A stretch of 35,742 nucleotides of DNA from Candidatus Hodarchaeota archaeon (GTDB lineage: Archaea > Asgardarchaeota > Heimdallarchaeia > Hodarchaeales > Hodarchaeaceae), in NCBI GenBank assembly GCA_016840035.1, contig JAEOTC010000240.1:1-35742 (forward strand). Reading direction: 5' to 3'. A program made the translations under genes and the position numbers. The notes under the pieces were generated by a model that worked only from the letters and a program-made list of their open reading frames with translations, was not told where the DNA came from and ran no database searches. Positions 8,674-16,566 of this stretch are shown in pieces. Position 1 is the first letter of the stretch. Each line of letters begins with the position of its first letter.

Positions 8674-9787
8674 GCTTGGAAAAAAGGGAACTTCTTTGAA
8701 ATTCAGGGTTTTTTTGCTCAAAAGGCTGATTTTCTTAATCCCAGTATTCTTTGGTGTTTCATTCTTCTCTTGGCTATTATCCGACATCAGTGGCGATCCT
8801 ATCACAGCCTATATCGGTAATCCAATGATGATGACAGAGGAGGAAATTCAAGCTCTTGAAAGATCCCTTGGATTCGACAGACCTTGGCCTGAGCGTTATA
8901 TTGCCCATTTTTTACGGTTTATTTCTGGTGATTGGGGCACTACAGGTAGGTTTTTTGGTGAACAACCAGTTTTAAGTCTGATTCAACGTCATTTTCCTGC
9001 TTCTATAGAACTAGCGATTTTTTCCATGGCAATTGCAGTAAGTATTGGAATTCCATTAGGAATTTTTTCTGCAGTTAATAAAAATAAGAGTGTAGACACC
9101 TTAGTTCGAAGTGTATATCTAAGTGGATACAGTATTCCCCTATTCCTTATGGCTATGATCGTTTCATATCTGATATTTCAGTTTACATTCGAACTCGGAC
9201 TTTTCCTCAATGATAGAACCCTCATTGCCTCTCTCCCGTATCGAAGTCGATATAACACAGATATATTTCATTATCCCAATCGAATCGTGTTTGATCTTCT
9301 TCCATCGACGGGGATTCTATTGCTTGATAGCTTGCTTTCGTTTAATTTCATTCTTTTTCTGGACTCCTTATTCCATATCATTTCACCAGCATTCGTAGTT
9401 GCTACACCACAAATTGCCTTAATCAGCAGAATGACCCGAATGGCTATGATGTCCACACTGAAAAGTGACTATATTCTTTTAGCACGAGCTAAAGGTCTGA
9501 AAGAAAGAACTATCCTTTATAAACATGCATTAAGAAATGCAATTCTCCCAACTTTAACAGTAGGAAGTATTGTCTTAGCCAATTTGATGACAGGCATAAT
9601 TTTTGTTGAGATGGTTTTCGCTTGGCCTGGTCTAGGCACATTTCTTTACACCGCGATCTATCGGGTTGATCTCCCCGCGATTACTGGCTTTGTGATGATA
9701 ACCACATTGGTGTATCTTACCACAAACTTTCTTGTCGATTTAGCATATTCTTTGATCGATCCTCGGATGCGCGACACGATTTCATAA
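8660..9787 (+). CDS. ABC transporter permease, DppB/OppB type (copy 3 of 3)
   Basis: This is the third tandem DppB-type permease, 375 aa from ATG 8660, which overlaps the end of copy 2 by 14 nt. An in-frame TTG at 8696 preceded by AAGGGAA would start the protein at KFRVFLLKRL, exactly where the paralogues begin, and may be the true start. Motifs are LIFLIPVFFGVSFFSWLL, SGDPITAYIG, GDWGTTG, SRMTRMAMMSTLKSDYILL, ARAKGLKERTILYKHALRNA, FAWPGLGTF and LIDPRMRDTIS. MSTL replaces the IETM of the other copies just before the EAA loop. All six TM segments look intact, so this is not a decayed copy. It ends the operon; pyruvate kinase follows after 122 nt with its own promoter. Confidence 0.93.
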   Translation: MSFLKLGKKGTSLKFRVFLLKRLIFLIPVFFGVSFFSWLLSDISGDPITAYIGNPMMMTEEEIQALERSLGFDRPWPERYIAHFLRFISGDWGTTGRFFGEQPVLSLIQRHFPASIELAIFSMAIAVSIGIPLGIFSAVNKNKSVDTLVRSVYLSGYSIPLFLMAMIVSYLIFQFTFELGLFLNDRTLIASLPYRSRYNTDIFHYPNRIVFDLLPSTGILLLDSLLSFNFILFLDSLFHIISPAFVVATPQIALISRMTRMAMMSTLKSDYILLARAKGLKERTILYKHALRNAILPTLTVGSIVLANLMTGIIFVEMVFAWPGLGTFLYTAIYRVDLPAITGFVMITTLVYLTTNFLVDLAYSLIDPRMRDTIS

Positions 9788-9800
9788 CCGAATCAAGAAA

Positions 9801-9807
9801 TTATAAA
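9801..9807 (+). promoter_or_regulatory. TATA box candidate for pyruvate kinase
   Basis: TTATAAA lies shortly after the permease stop and about 103 nt before ATG 9910. A second, weaker TATA-like site (TTTGTATAG near 9838-9846) would give a leader of about 40 nt. No ribosome site is visible before the ATG, which fits a leaderless or weakly led archaeal mRNA. Confidence 0.35.
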
Positions 9808-9909
9808 GTGTTGATACCATCCAAATACGCAAACATATTTGTATAGTAAAACTCACCACCAGAATATCTCCAAGAAAAATAACCTTAACGATTCAGATGT
9901 GACATTTTT

Positions 9910-11355
9910 ATGGTAACCACAAAAATTGTAGCAACCATTGGGCCTGCTAGTGATAAAATTCTAATCTTGAAGGACATATTAAAGTATGTAGATGTTTGTC
10001 GACTTAATTTTAGTCATGGGGCCTATCCTGATCATTTAGAACGGTATGAAAGAATTAGATCGGTTTCCAAAGATGTAGCGGTACTGGTTGATTTATGTGG
10101 ACCCAAGATTCGTACAGGGGACGTTGAAAAGGGGACGATATTAGAAAATGGACAGGAATTCAGGATATCAGGGAAGATAGGACTTGAAGGCAACTCAAAA
10201 GTAGTCTCTACGAATTATCCTCCTCTAATAAAAGATGCTAAGGTCGGGAACCATCTAGCAATTGATGATGGACTGTTACAATTTCGTGTGAAAAAGAAAA
10301 ATGCTAAGAAAAATGAGTTAGTGTGTGAAGTTTTGAATGGTGGGGTATTAAAATCACGAAAGGGGATAAATGCCCCTGATGTTCCTCTATCGATCTATTT
10401 TCCAACGCAAAAAGATTTAGATGATATTAGATTTGTACTTCGCAAATTTGATCAACCTGCTGACTATTTGGCTGCATCATTTGTAAGAAGAAAGGAAGAT
10501 ATACTTGCAGTAAGGGAGAAACTCGATGAAGCAAACTCCAGTATCAATATTATAAGTAAAATCGAAAATCAAGATGGATTAAAAAATTTTGATGAAATTC
10601 TCGAACATTCAGACGGGATAATGGTAGCACGAGGTGATCTTGGAATTGAAATTCCCAGTGAAAAAGTTCCGATTGTTCAGAAAGAGATCATCGCTAAATG
10701 CAATAAGGCGTCTAAACCAGTAATTGTTGCTACTCAAATGCTAGAATCAATGACAATTAATCCAAGACCAACTAGAGCAGAAGTATCTGATGTATCGAAT
10801 GCTATAATGGATGGTGCAGATGCTGTGATGCTAAGTGGAGAAACTGCTGTAGGAAAATTTCCTGTGGAAACAGTGGGTTATATGGAGCGGATTATTGATG
10901 AAATAGGGGCGAACTTACATCTGATTTCAACAGAACCGTCTTGGACAACAGATTCTCCCAATATCCCGGAAGTTCTCGGAAGAGCTGTTCATATGATCAG
11001 TGATGCAAGTTCTTTAGGGATCAATGCAATCGTTACAAGCACTCGATCGGGTTCAACCACACGAATGATTGCCAAATGTCGTCCCGAGAAGAAAATTATC
11101 GCTGGAACTCCTTATGAAACTGTTAAACGGCAATTACAATTAGTTTGGGGTGTATATCCATTATGTGTCAAAGTTACTCCTTCATATGACGAACTGTTAT
11201 TTGAGATCGTTTTAGCTGCAACTGAACAGCAAATGCTTGATCCTAAGGATACAATTTTAGCAGTAGGAGGAAGTATGCTGGGATTTCCAAGTAAAACAAA
11301 TCAATTGCAAATCTTAAATGTTGAAGATGTTTTGCTTTTCGGTCAACAGCTATAA
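9910..11355 (+). CDS. pyk: Pyruvate kinase
   Basis: The enzyme converts phosphoenolpyruvate and ADP to pyruvate and ATP at the end of glycolysis, in the cytoplasm. The 481 aa are normal for the family. Motifs run in order: KIVATIGPAS near the start, RLNFSHG at about 31-37, DLCGPKIRTG at 61-70, then the B domain, SKIENQDGL carrying the catalytic Lys, GIMVARGDLGIEIP, the signature TQMLESMTINPRPTRAEVSD, and DGADAVMLSGETAVGKFP. The C-terminal allosteric domain includes STRSGSTTR. At residue 66 there is Lys where the rabbit muscle enzyme has Glu117. In the family this Lys marks enzymes that do not need K+. The preceding Cys63 replaces the common Lys of the GP loop. The gene stands between the transporter and a membrane protein gene with separate promoters, so it appears monocistronic. 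Confidence 0.97.
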   Translation: MVTTKIVATIGPASDKILILKDILKYVDVCRLNFSHGAYPDHLERYERIRSVSKDVAVLVDLCGPKIRTGDVEKGTILENGQEFRISGKIGLEGNSKVVSTNYPPLIKDAKVGNHLAIDDGLLQFRVKKKNAKKNELVCEVLNGGVLKSRKGINAPDVPLSIYFPTQKDLDDIRFVLRKFDQPADYLAASFVRRKEDILAVREKLDEANSSINIISKIENQDGLKNFDEILEHSDGIMVARGDLGIEIPSEKVPIVQKEIIAKCNKASKPVIVATQMLESMTINPRPTRAEVSDVSNAIMDGADAVMLSGETAVGKFPVETVGYMERIIDEIGANLHLISTEPSWTTDSPNIPEVLGRAVHMISDASSLGINAIVTSTRSGSTTRMIAKCRPEKKIIAGTPYETVKRQLQLVWGVYPLCVKVTPSYDELLFEIVLAATEQQMLDPKDTILAVGGSMLGFPSKTNQLQILNVEDVLLFGQQL

Positions 11356-11474
11356 GAGTTTCCAATCTCCTCCATTTCATTTTATTTAGGGAAGAATAAA
11401 TAAAGTAGAGTGATTTTAAAATATCCTCGTACGAAATTCCCTTCGGAGGAAGACACAATAGGAGAAGATTGCAA

Positions 11475-13211
11475 TTGAGTAGCTCTACCACCCAATCTGA
11501 AGAATCAATAATAACTAAAATTAAAGCCAATAGATTAGACCAAATCATTCAGATTCTTGAAATATCATTCATCTTTATGCTTTGTTATTCTATTATTACA
11601 CTAGTCGATGCCGCCTTTCTGGAATTAAACTTATATAATCCATTAAGTGACTTTCTGGGGGATGAAGGAGTAGGAAATCTAAATGGTGGGCATTTTGAGG
11701 AAATTGTGCGCGTAACCCTTATCTTTAATTTGTTATTATTTAGCATAAGCTTAATTTTTGGTTTGTGGATGCGACGGACCCGTGACGGATGGACATTCAA
11801 TCAATTGGGATACACATTAAAAACGCCCAATTACACTTTGGGTTCTCTTATTCGACGTGGATTACTCCTAGGGTTTATTGTAATCTTTGTGTGGTATACT
11901 CTGGTCACTCTTGTTCAATATCTAATAAATGGGGACTTAAATGAGGCAATTTTTATGCATCATTCGTTCCAAAGTAATGGGACGCTTTTAAACTCACATC
12001 AATTAGTTGCAGAGTATTATTTTGGATTTATTGAGATGGGCTTCATCTGGCCGTTATCAGCTGGTTTTTTCTTTTTCGCATATGTCCACAATTCATTGAA
12101 AGCTCGATTTCCTTTTGGAATTGCTAATTTACTGGCGACCTTCTTCTATGTAAGTTATCTTGCATTTTTTTTCATGATTGACAAGAGGGGGAAGTTAGAT
12201 AAAATAATTCCAGCAATGGAAAATCCTATGTTTTGGGCTATGCTTTTGAGTTTTGCAATTATGCTTTATATTTCTTTCAGTGCTTTTGCGGAAACAGGCT
12301 CTGTTGTACTTCCGTTTCTACTTAATTTTGTCTTGAATGTTGGATTAACATTATTTAAATCATTTAATTCACTCGTATTCATCTCCCAACCTGAATTAGC
12401 TCATATATGGATGATTATCCCGTATTTATTTATATTAACAATTATAGTCATTTGGTTCTTCCTTAAACCTGAGGATTTTTCTACACTAAAATTAGGAGTC
12501 AATCATCTTCGTGATATATTTCGAAAAAAATCTCGGGACGATGTTTCATTACGTGCAGCAGTCTACATCTTCGGGTTGTTCTTCATTCTGTCTTTTATTA
12601 TTCCAGGGTTCATTGAGTATGTGGTTTGGCAGAGAACACAACCAGTTCCGCTACCTTCAGAAGTAGTAAGTATAGTGTATGCAGTAACATATGCAGTAAT
12701 AGTTGCTTTAGCTATAATTGTGTTGACATATGAGCCTACGGAAGTTTACGATGTTCTCCTTGTCAAAATGCCTGATGGAATTCCGATTGCACACAGATTG
12801 AAGCTTTTCCAATCTGATGAGGTGTTAATATCAGGATTTTTTACTGCAATATCAAGTGTTTCAAAGGAGCTTGACGAGGATGAAAAAGCTGACCTTCGAT
12901 CAATAAAACGTGGAGACCGGGAAATCTTACTTGAAGATGGAGTCTTTACTCGGATCATCGCACTAGTCGACCGAGATCAATCCCGAATACGTCACCAAAT
13001 GCAAACAATCTTACGAAAATTTGAAAGTGCCAATGCCAATGCTTTAGCAAACTGGATTGGAAATCTTGATGCGATACCTGAATCGAAAGAATTTGTAAAA
13101 GAAATAGGTGGATTATCCATCAGATTTGATATACCGAATCAAACACGTCTGATAGGGGTATTAACCTTAATTCTAGCTCCTTTTATGATCGCTCTGATTG
13201 GTTTTCTATAA
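11475..13211 (+). CDS. Polytopic membrane protein with C-terminal longin/roadblock-like domain
   Basis: The protein has about 578 aa from TTG 11475, placed 9 nt after AGGAGA; TTG 11469 is too close to that site. About ten hydrophobic segments fill roughly residues 25-420. A soluble domain of about 120 residues follows (near 425-545): YDVLLVKMPDGIPIAHRL, DEVLISGFFTAISSVS, a charged linker, REILLEDGVFTRIIALVD, and RHQMQTILRKFE. The strand-helix pattern and the LISGF-TAI stretch resemble longin/roadblock-type domains that are frequent in Asgard archaea, where such folds bind small GTPases. A final TM (GVLTLILAPFMIALIGFL) closes the protein, so the domain sits between membrane segments, probably in the cytoplasm. 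No enzymatic motif is visible in the membrane part. Family assignment of the soluble domain is by pattern only and moderately sure. Confidence 0.7.
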   Translation: MSSSTTQSEESIITKIKANRLDQIIQILEISFIFMLCYSIITLVDAAFLELNLYNPLSDFLGDEGVGNLNGGHFEEIVRVTLIFNLLLFSISLIFGLWMRRTRDGWTFNQLGYTLKTPNYTLGSLIRRGLLLGFIVIFVWYTLVTLVQYLINGDLNEAIFMHHSFQSNGTLLNSHQLVAEYYFGFIEMGFIWPLSAGFFFFAYVHNSLKARFPFGIANLLATFFYVSYLAFFFMIDKRGKLDKIIPAMENPMFWAMLLSFAIMLYISFSAFAETGSVVLPFLLNFVLNVGLTLFKSFNSLVFISQPELAHIWMIIPYLFILTIIVIWFFLKPEDFSTLKLGVNHLRDIFRKKSRDDVSLRAAVYIFGLFFILSFIIPGFIEYVVWQRTQPVPLPSEVVSIVYAVTYAVIVALAIIVLTYEPTEVYDVLLVKMPDGIPIAHRLKLFQSDEVLISGFFTAISSVSKELDEDEKADLRSIKRGDREILLEDGVFTRIIALVDRDQSRIRHQMQTILRKFESANANALANWIGNLDAIPESKEFVKEIGGLSIRFDIPNQTRLIGVLTLILAPFMIALIGFL

Positions 13212-13224
13212 AGAAAATAGAATA

Positions 13225-13240
13225 GGAGGAAAACTCCTCC
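13225..13240. terminator. Hairpin between convergent genes (possible bidirectional terminator)
   Basis: GGAGGA and TCCTCC form a perfect 6-bp stem around an AAAC loop in the 31-nt gap between two convergent stops. It could terminate both transcripts. T-tracts are short, so this is moderately supported. Confidence 0.45.
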
Positions 13241-13242
13241 AC

Positions 13243-13905
13243 TTATCGATTTAATATTCTAACCCACTCATATACAGGCTGACAAAGTTTTTCAATGCGT
13301 TCTTTTTCCGCATTCATTGGAGAAGGAGTCCATTTTGGATCAGGCTCAAACCAAAAATCAATGATGTTTCCAACACGGTCTTCTTCTTTAGCAAATTTCA
13401 CAATAACAGGCATATTAGTTTCTGTATGCCAAGGTTGGTCGATTTTCAAGATATTTGCCACTGCTGTTTTACTTTCTCCAACGAGGACATAGGCAAGCAC
13501 AAAAGGTAGCTTCTTCAGTGCACTCTTCGCTGCAAAACCACAGATAGTAAAAGTATGAAGAATCCCCGTTAGAGGCATCTCAACCCAGTCAGTGATTTCC
13601 AATTTGCAATCAAGGTTCCAACAATTGACACGGGGAGGAAAAGTTACATCTCCACACTTCGGGCACTTCGTACCAAGCAGCTTTCCTTCCTTTAATGCTT
13701 TGGCATATGGACTTAGAGCACCTAGACGAAAAGTATACAACATATCATAGTAAATTTGTTGTTCCACCCATTCTGATTTGTCAGAACTAGTCCCAGTCCG
13801 ATAATTTTGCCAGACCCATCCTCTCTCGGGAATGAGTTTGCTGATTTTTTCCCATCCTTTCCAATTAAAATCCGTATTATTTGGTGTTGAATGAAGTTTT
13901 GCCAT
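13243..13905 (-). CDS. DUF35 Zn-ribbon/OB-fold acyl-CoA-binding partner of the thiolase-like protein
   Basis: The protein has 220 aa from ATG 13905, which has GAGGTG 6 nt upstream; longer starts would overlap the thiolase gene deeply. The rubredoxin-like zinc ribbon has Cys81, Cys84, Cys95 and Cys100 (CPKCG...FPPRVNC....C), the usual DUF35 pattern but with four rather than two residues in the second knuckle. An OB-fold domain follows (WVEMPLTGILHTFT, then FVLAYVLVGESKTAVANIL). DUF35 proteins bind the CoA tail and bridge or cap thiolase-fold enzymes, as in archaeal thiolase/HMG-CoA synthase complexes and in Ltp2-ChsH2 aldolases. The gene lies 10 nt after the thiolase-like gene on the same strand, so the two are surely an operon and probably one complex. 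Confidence 0.88.
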   Translation of the reverse strand: MAKLHSTPNNTDFNWKGWEKISKLIPERGWVWQNYRTGTSSDKSEWVEQQIYYDMLYTFRLGALSPYAKALKEGKLLGTKCPKCGDVTFPPRVNCWNLDCKLEITDWVEMPLTGILHTFTICGFAAKSALKKLPFVLAYVLVGESKTAVANILKIDQPWHTETNMPVIVKFAKEEDRVGNIIDFWFEPDPKWTPSPMNAEKERIEKLCQPVYEWVRILNR

Positions 13906-13915
13906 TTTTTGCACC

Positions 13916-15184
13916 TCACACTCTCTGTAATATGAAATTACTAATTGACGTCCCAGTACCGGCATGAGAATTGACCAAACCAACTTCAGCATCTTTAACC
14001 TCGTTTTCAGTACTCTTATGTTCTCGTGGTATTAATCCTGTAAGCTGATAGTAGCATTCTATTGCAGACATCAGACCTGTGGCCCCTACGGGGTGTCCAT
14101 ATCCAATTAATCCCCCACCAGGGTTGGTGGGAATTTCACCATCCATCATGGGCATTTTATCGTGAATGAATTGTTTTGGGGTTGTCGATTCACACCACCC
14201 TAGAGCATTGTAAATCTGGAATTCAGAAGTTGAAAAAGCATCATGAACCTCTGCTACATCAATTTGTTTGTGAGAGTCTTTCCAGTTAATACCTGCCATT
14301 TTATAGGCTACTTCAGCTGAATGACGACAAGCAGCAAACTCTCCAAGACCTGGATATCCCGCTCCATACCTCTCGGTCCAACCAGGAAACGCATATCGAT
14401 CACCTGCACGTATGGTGCAAGACGATAATCCAGCACCTGTTATTTCAACATAGTGATCAGGAGAGTATTGCTTTGCATACTTCTCATTACACACGAGAAT
14501 GGTAGCTGCACCTTCAGACATAAAACAACAATCCCATTTTTTCAAGGGATAAGAGATCAGCCGACTTTCCATGACATCGTCCACGGTTAATTTTTTCCCT
14601 ACCTTTCGGAAATGTTGAGCTTTCTCTCCTGTGGCCATGGCATTATTCTTGTTTTTTACTGCAATCTCTGCAAAATCTTCTTCTGTTAATCCATACTCTT
14701 CCATGAAGACACGGGCAAGACCAGCATAATAGTTGGTATAATTCGCCCCAAGCATCGCTTCATATCGAGTATCTGATGCAATAGCTATAAACTCAGAGCC
14801 TTTACTCTGAGAAACCGATCCCATCAATTCATAACCAATAACGGGAACTACATTTGCTAATCCTGCGCGAACCAAAGCATAAGCTGCATATAGAGCGCTT
14901 CCACCTGTGTTCCCACCATTATCAATTCTGAAGTGGGGGACGCCAACTAAACCAAGATGATCATGAAGAATCCAATAAGATGTCAATTGATGAGCAAAAT
15001 GAACACTAAAATGGCTGTAAACAACCATTCCATCCTCTCTCACGTCCTTTAAATGAAAATTAGGTACATCTTCATATAATTGACGAATTGTATTTGCTAC
15101 AAGCTCCTCAATCTGCAGATTTACTGGATAATCAAAAGGAGTAGTCGTTCCTCCTGCTATAAATACTTGTTGCTGTTCTACCAT
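13916..15184 (-). CDS. Thiolase-fold enzyme of the SCP-x/Ltp2 group lacking the nucleophilic Cys
   Basis: The protein has 422 aa with the SCP-x type thiolase layout. The active-site His motifs are present: AEVHDAFSTSEF, and NPGGGLIGYGHPVGATG near the C-terminus, followed by VNSHAGTGTS. The segment that carries the nucleophile in true thiolases (family form NNCATG or NACASG) here reads IDNGGNTGGSAL, with Gly91 at the Cys position; no other Cys is near. In the established family, Ltp2, which is also paired with a DUF35 protein, lacks this Cys and works as a retro-aldolase rather than a thiolase. An acyl-CoA aldolase or condensing role is therefore more likely than acetyl-CoA acetyltransferase. 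The downstream gene is the DUF35 partner. Ordinary automatic annotation would probably call it acetyl-CoA acetyltransferase. Confidence 0.88.
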   Translation of the reverse strand: MVEQQQVFIAGGTTTPFDYPVNLQIEELVANTIRQLYEDVPNFHLKDVREDGMVVYSHFSVHFAHQLTSYWILHDHLGLVGVPHFRIDNGGNTGGSALYAAYALVRAGLANVVPVIGYELMGSVSQSKGSEFIAIASDTRYEAMLGANYTNYYAGLARVFMEEYGLTEEDFAEIAVKNKNNAMATGEKAQHFRKVGKKLTVDDVMESRLISYPLKKWDCCFMSEGAATILVCNEKYAKQYSPDHYVEITGAGLSSCTIRAGDRYAFPGWTERYGAGYPGLGEFAACRHSAEVAYKMAGINWKDSHKQIDVAEVHDAFSTSEFQIYNALGWCESTTPKQFIHDKMPMMDGEIPTNPGGGLIGYGHPVGATGLMSAIECYYQLTGLIPREHKSTENEVKDAEVGLVNSHAGTGTSISNFILQRV

Positions 15185-15596
15185 AATATATCCTCTATAA
15201 ATCTCTTTCCAACACTATTCAAAACTTTATTTCGAGTTTTCATACGTAATTAAGAATTACTTTCCAATCAAAGAACGGATCTGTGATCGGTAGAAAACCA
15301 CATTTTTACAAGTGATACTCCTTAAAAAAACCTCCCTAAAGGTAATCATATCTTAAAGTAGGATGTGGTAAATTCGTTTTATACGGAATTTTAACGATTC
15401 CCACGACTAAGATTGAATTATTGCGTAGGAATGCTAATAGTTTTACTTGGTAAGAATGGTAAGATTGTTGGGAAAGAATCAATGCATTGAGATTTTTTAT
15501 CTGTGGAGATTCGAAATACTATTCCTTAAGAATAATACATTTGAGGAAGAAATTCTTTATCGAAGTCTATAAGATGACAACTGATACTCCTATAAA
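15185..15596. other. Intergenic region (412 nt), divergent, no gene recognised
   Basis: I see no convincing gene. The longest start-to-stop stretches are under 25 codons, including a 19-codon frame from ATG 15429 that I do not support. The region must hold promoters for the thiolase operon (minus) and the UbiA gene (plus). The only strong TATA-like box is TATAAAA at 15591-15597, at the UbiA start. Confidence 0.4.
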
Positions 15597-15597
15597 A
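15591..15597 (+). promoter_or_regulatory. TATA-like box at the UbiA start
   Basis: TATAAAA ends on the A of the first possible ATG (15597). If it is the true TATA box, transcription would start about 25 nt later, close to GTG 15618, giving a leaderless mRNA and a protein seven residues shorter. This favours GTG 15618 as the start. Confidence 0.35.
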
Positions 15598-16550
15598 TGA
15601 TTATTGGAGAGACGAATGTGAGTACAAGACAGTTTAGAGCAATATTCGATCTTTTAAGATTCACTCTGGGAATTTTAAGCAGTTTTGCTGTTCTCTCCGC
15701 TGGTTTCATAGTGTATGTGCTCGAGGGGAGTGTACCCGATTTTGTTAATTATTTTTTTAATAATGGTGTTTTAGAATGGCCAGGACTACTATTTGGACTA
15801 TTTGCCACCATGTTACTCACTTGGGGTAACCAATCAGTTAATGATCTATTTGATGTGGAAACTGATATTGCAAATCAACGATTCGATCGTCCATTAGCAA
15901 GAGGAGATCTTTCTAAAGATTTTGTCAAAGCTCTTACCTTCTTTATGTTTTCCAGTGCCGTAGTTATAATCGGTGTTTTGGTTTTAATATACGACATCAC
16001 TCCTGCACTGTTTATATTTACACTGATCTTTGTTGTAATTGGTGTTGGTTATAATTTTGGGGTTAAACAACTCGGTTTTATTGGTAATATCTGGGTATCA
16101 ATAGGGTATGTAGCACCATTATTTATCGGGTTTTTCTTACTAGATCCCAACAAAGAATTAACCATAATAGCCTGTATAATTATAATAAATTCGACCTTCT
16201 TTATGAGTGTAGGTAGGGAGGTTATCAAAGATATTCAAGATTATGAGGGGGACAAACAGCTGCAGTTGAATTCTTTAGCAGTAAAATTCGGGCCTAAAAC
16301 TGCGGGAATTGTTGCGACCATATTTTTTGCCATCACTGTGCTTTCCTCAATTGTTGCAGGATTCCTTGTATACAAAAATTTGGTTTTTTGGGTTCTTGAT
16401 GGAGTTTTTGTTCTTATCCTTGTATTAACAAGTTATACCGTATTCACAGAGAGTACTCAGGGTGGGAAAAAAGCAAGAAAGTATACACGGTGGTCATTGT
16501 GGGTAGCACTAGGTGCTTTCTTCTTCGGTGTTTTTTTCATCCCCACGTAA
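15597..16550 (+). CDS. UbiA-family prenyltransferase, probably digeranylgeranylglyceryl phosphate synthase
   Basis: This integral membrane enzyme moves a prenyl chain onto an acceptor; in archaea the main member makes the second ether bond of membrane lipids. Of its 317 aa, the first Asp-rich motif is NDLFDVETD (residues 82-90), followed by RFDRPLARG, and the second is REVIKDIQDYEGD (about 207-219), which then leads into LAVKFG. YNFGVKQLGFIGN (152-164) is typical of the archaeal lipid enzyme. About nine TM segments are predicted. The start is ATG 15597 or, more likely, GTG 15618, which has GGAGAG 6 nt upstream and a TATA box suited to it. A membrane protease gene follows after 16 nt, so the two are probably one transcript. 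Other UbiA acceptors (a quinone or haem type) cannot be excluded. Confidence 0.88.
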   Translation: MIIGETNVSTRQFRAIFDLLRFTLGILSSFAVLSAGFIVYVLEGSVPDFVNYFFNNGVLEWPGLLFGLFATMLLTWGNQSVNDLFDVETDIANQRFDRPLARGDLSKDFVKALTFFMFSSAVVIIGVLVLIYDITPALFIFTLIFVVIGVGYNFGVKQLGFIGNIWVSIGYVAPLFIGFFLLDPNKELTIIACIIIINSTFFMSVGREVIKDIQDYEGDKQLQLNSLAVKFGPKTAGIVATIFFAITVLSSIVAGFLVYKNLVFWVLDGVFVLILVLTSYTVFTESTQGGKKARKYTRWSLWVALGAFFFGVFFIPT

Positions 16551-16566
16551 CTAGAGGTGACGTTAA

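Noticed and set aside
13906-13992. Longer start for the DUF35 protein
   Set aside because: It would overlap the thiolase coding end, while ATG 13905 has a good GAGGTG site and fits the family N-terminus.
15429-15488. 19-codon frame starting MLIVLLGKNG
   Set aside because: Too short, no conserved feature and no clear promoter; treated as chance.
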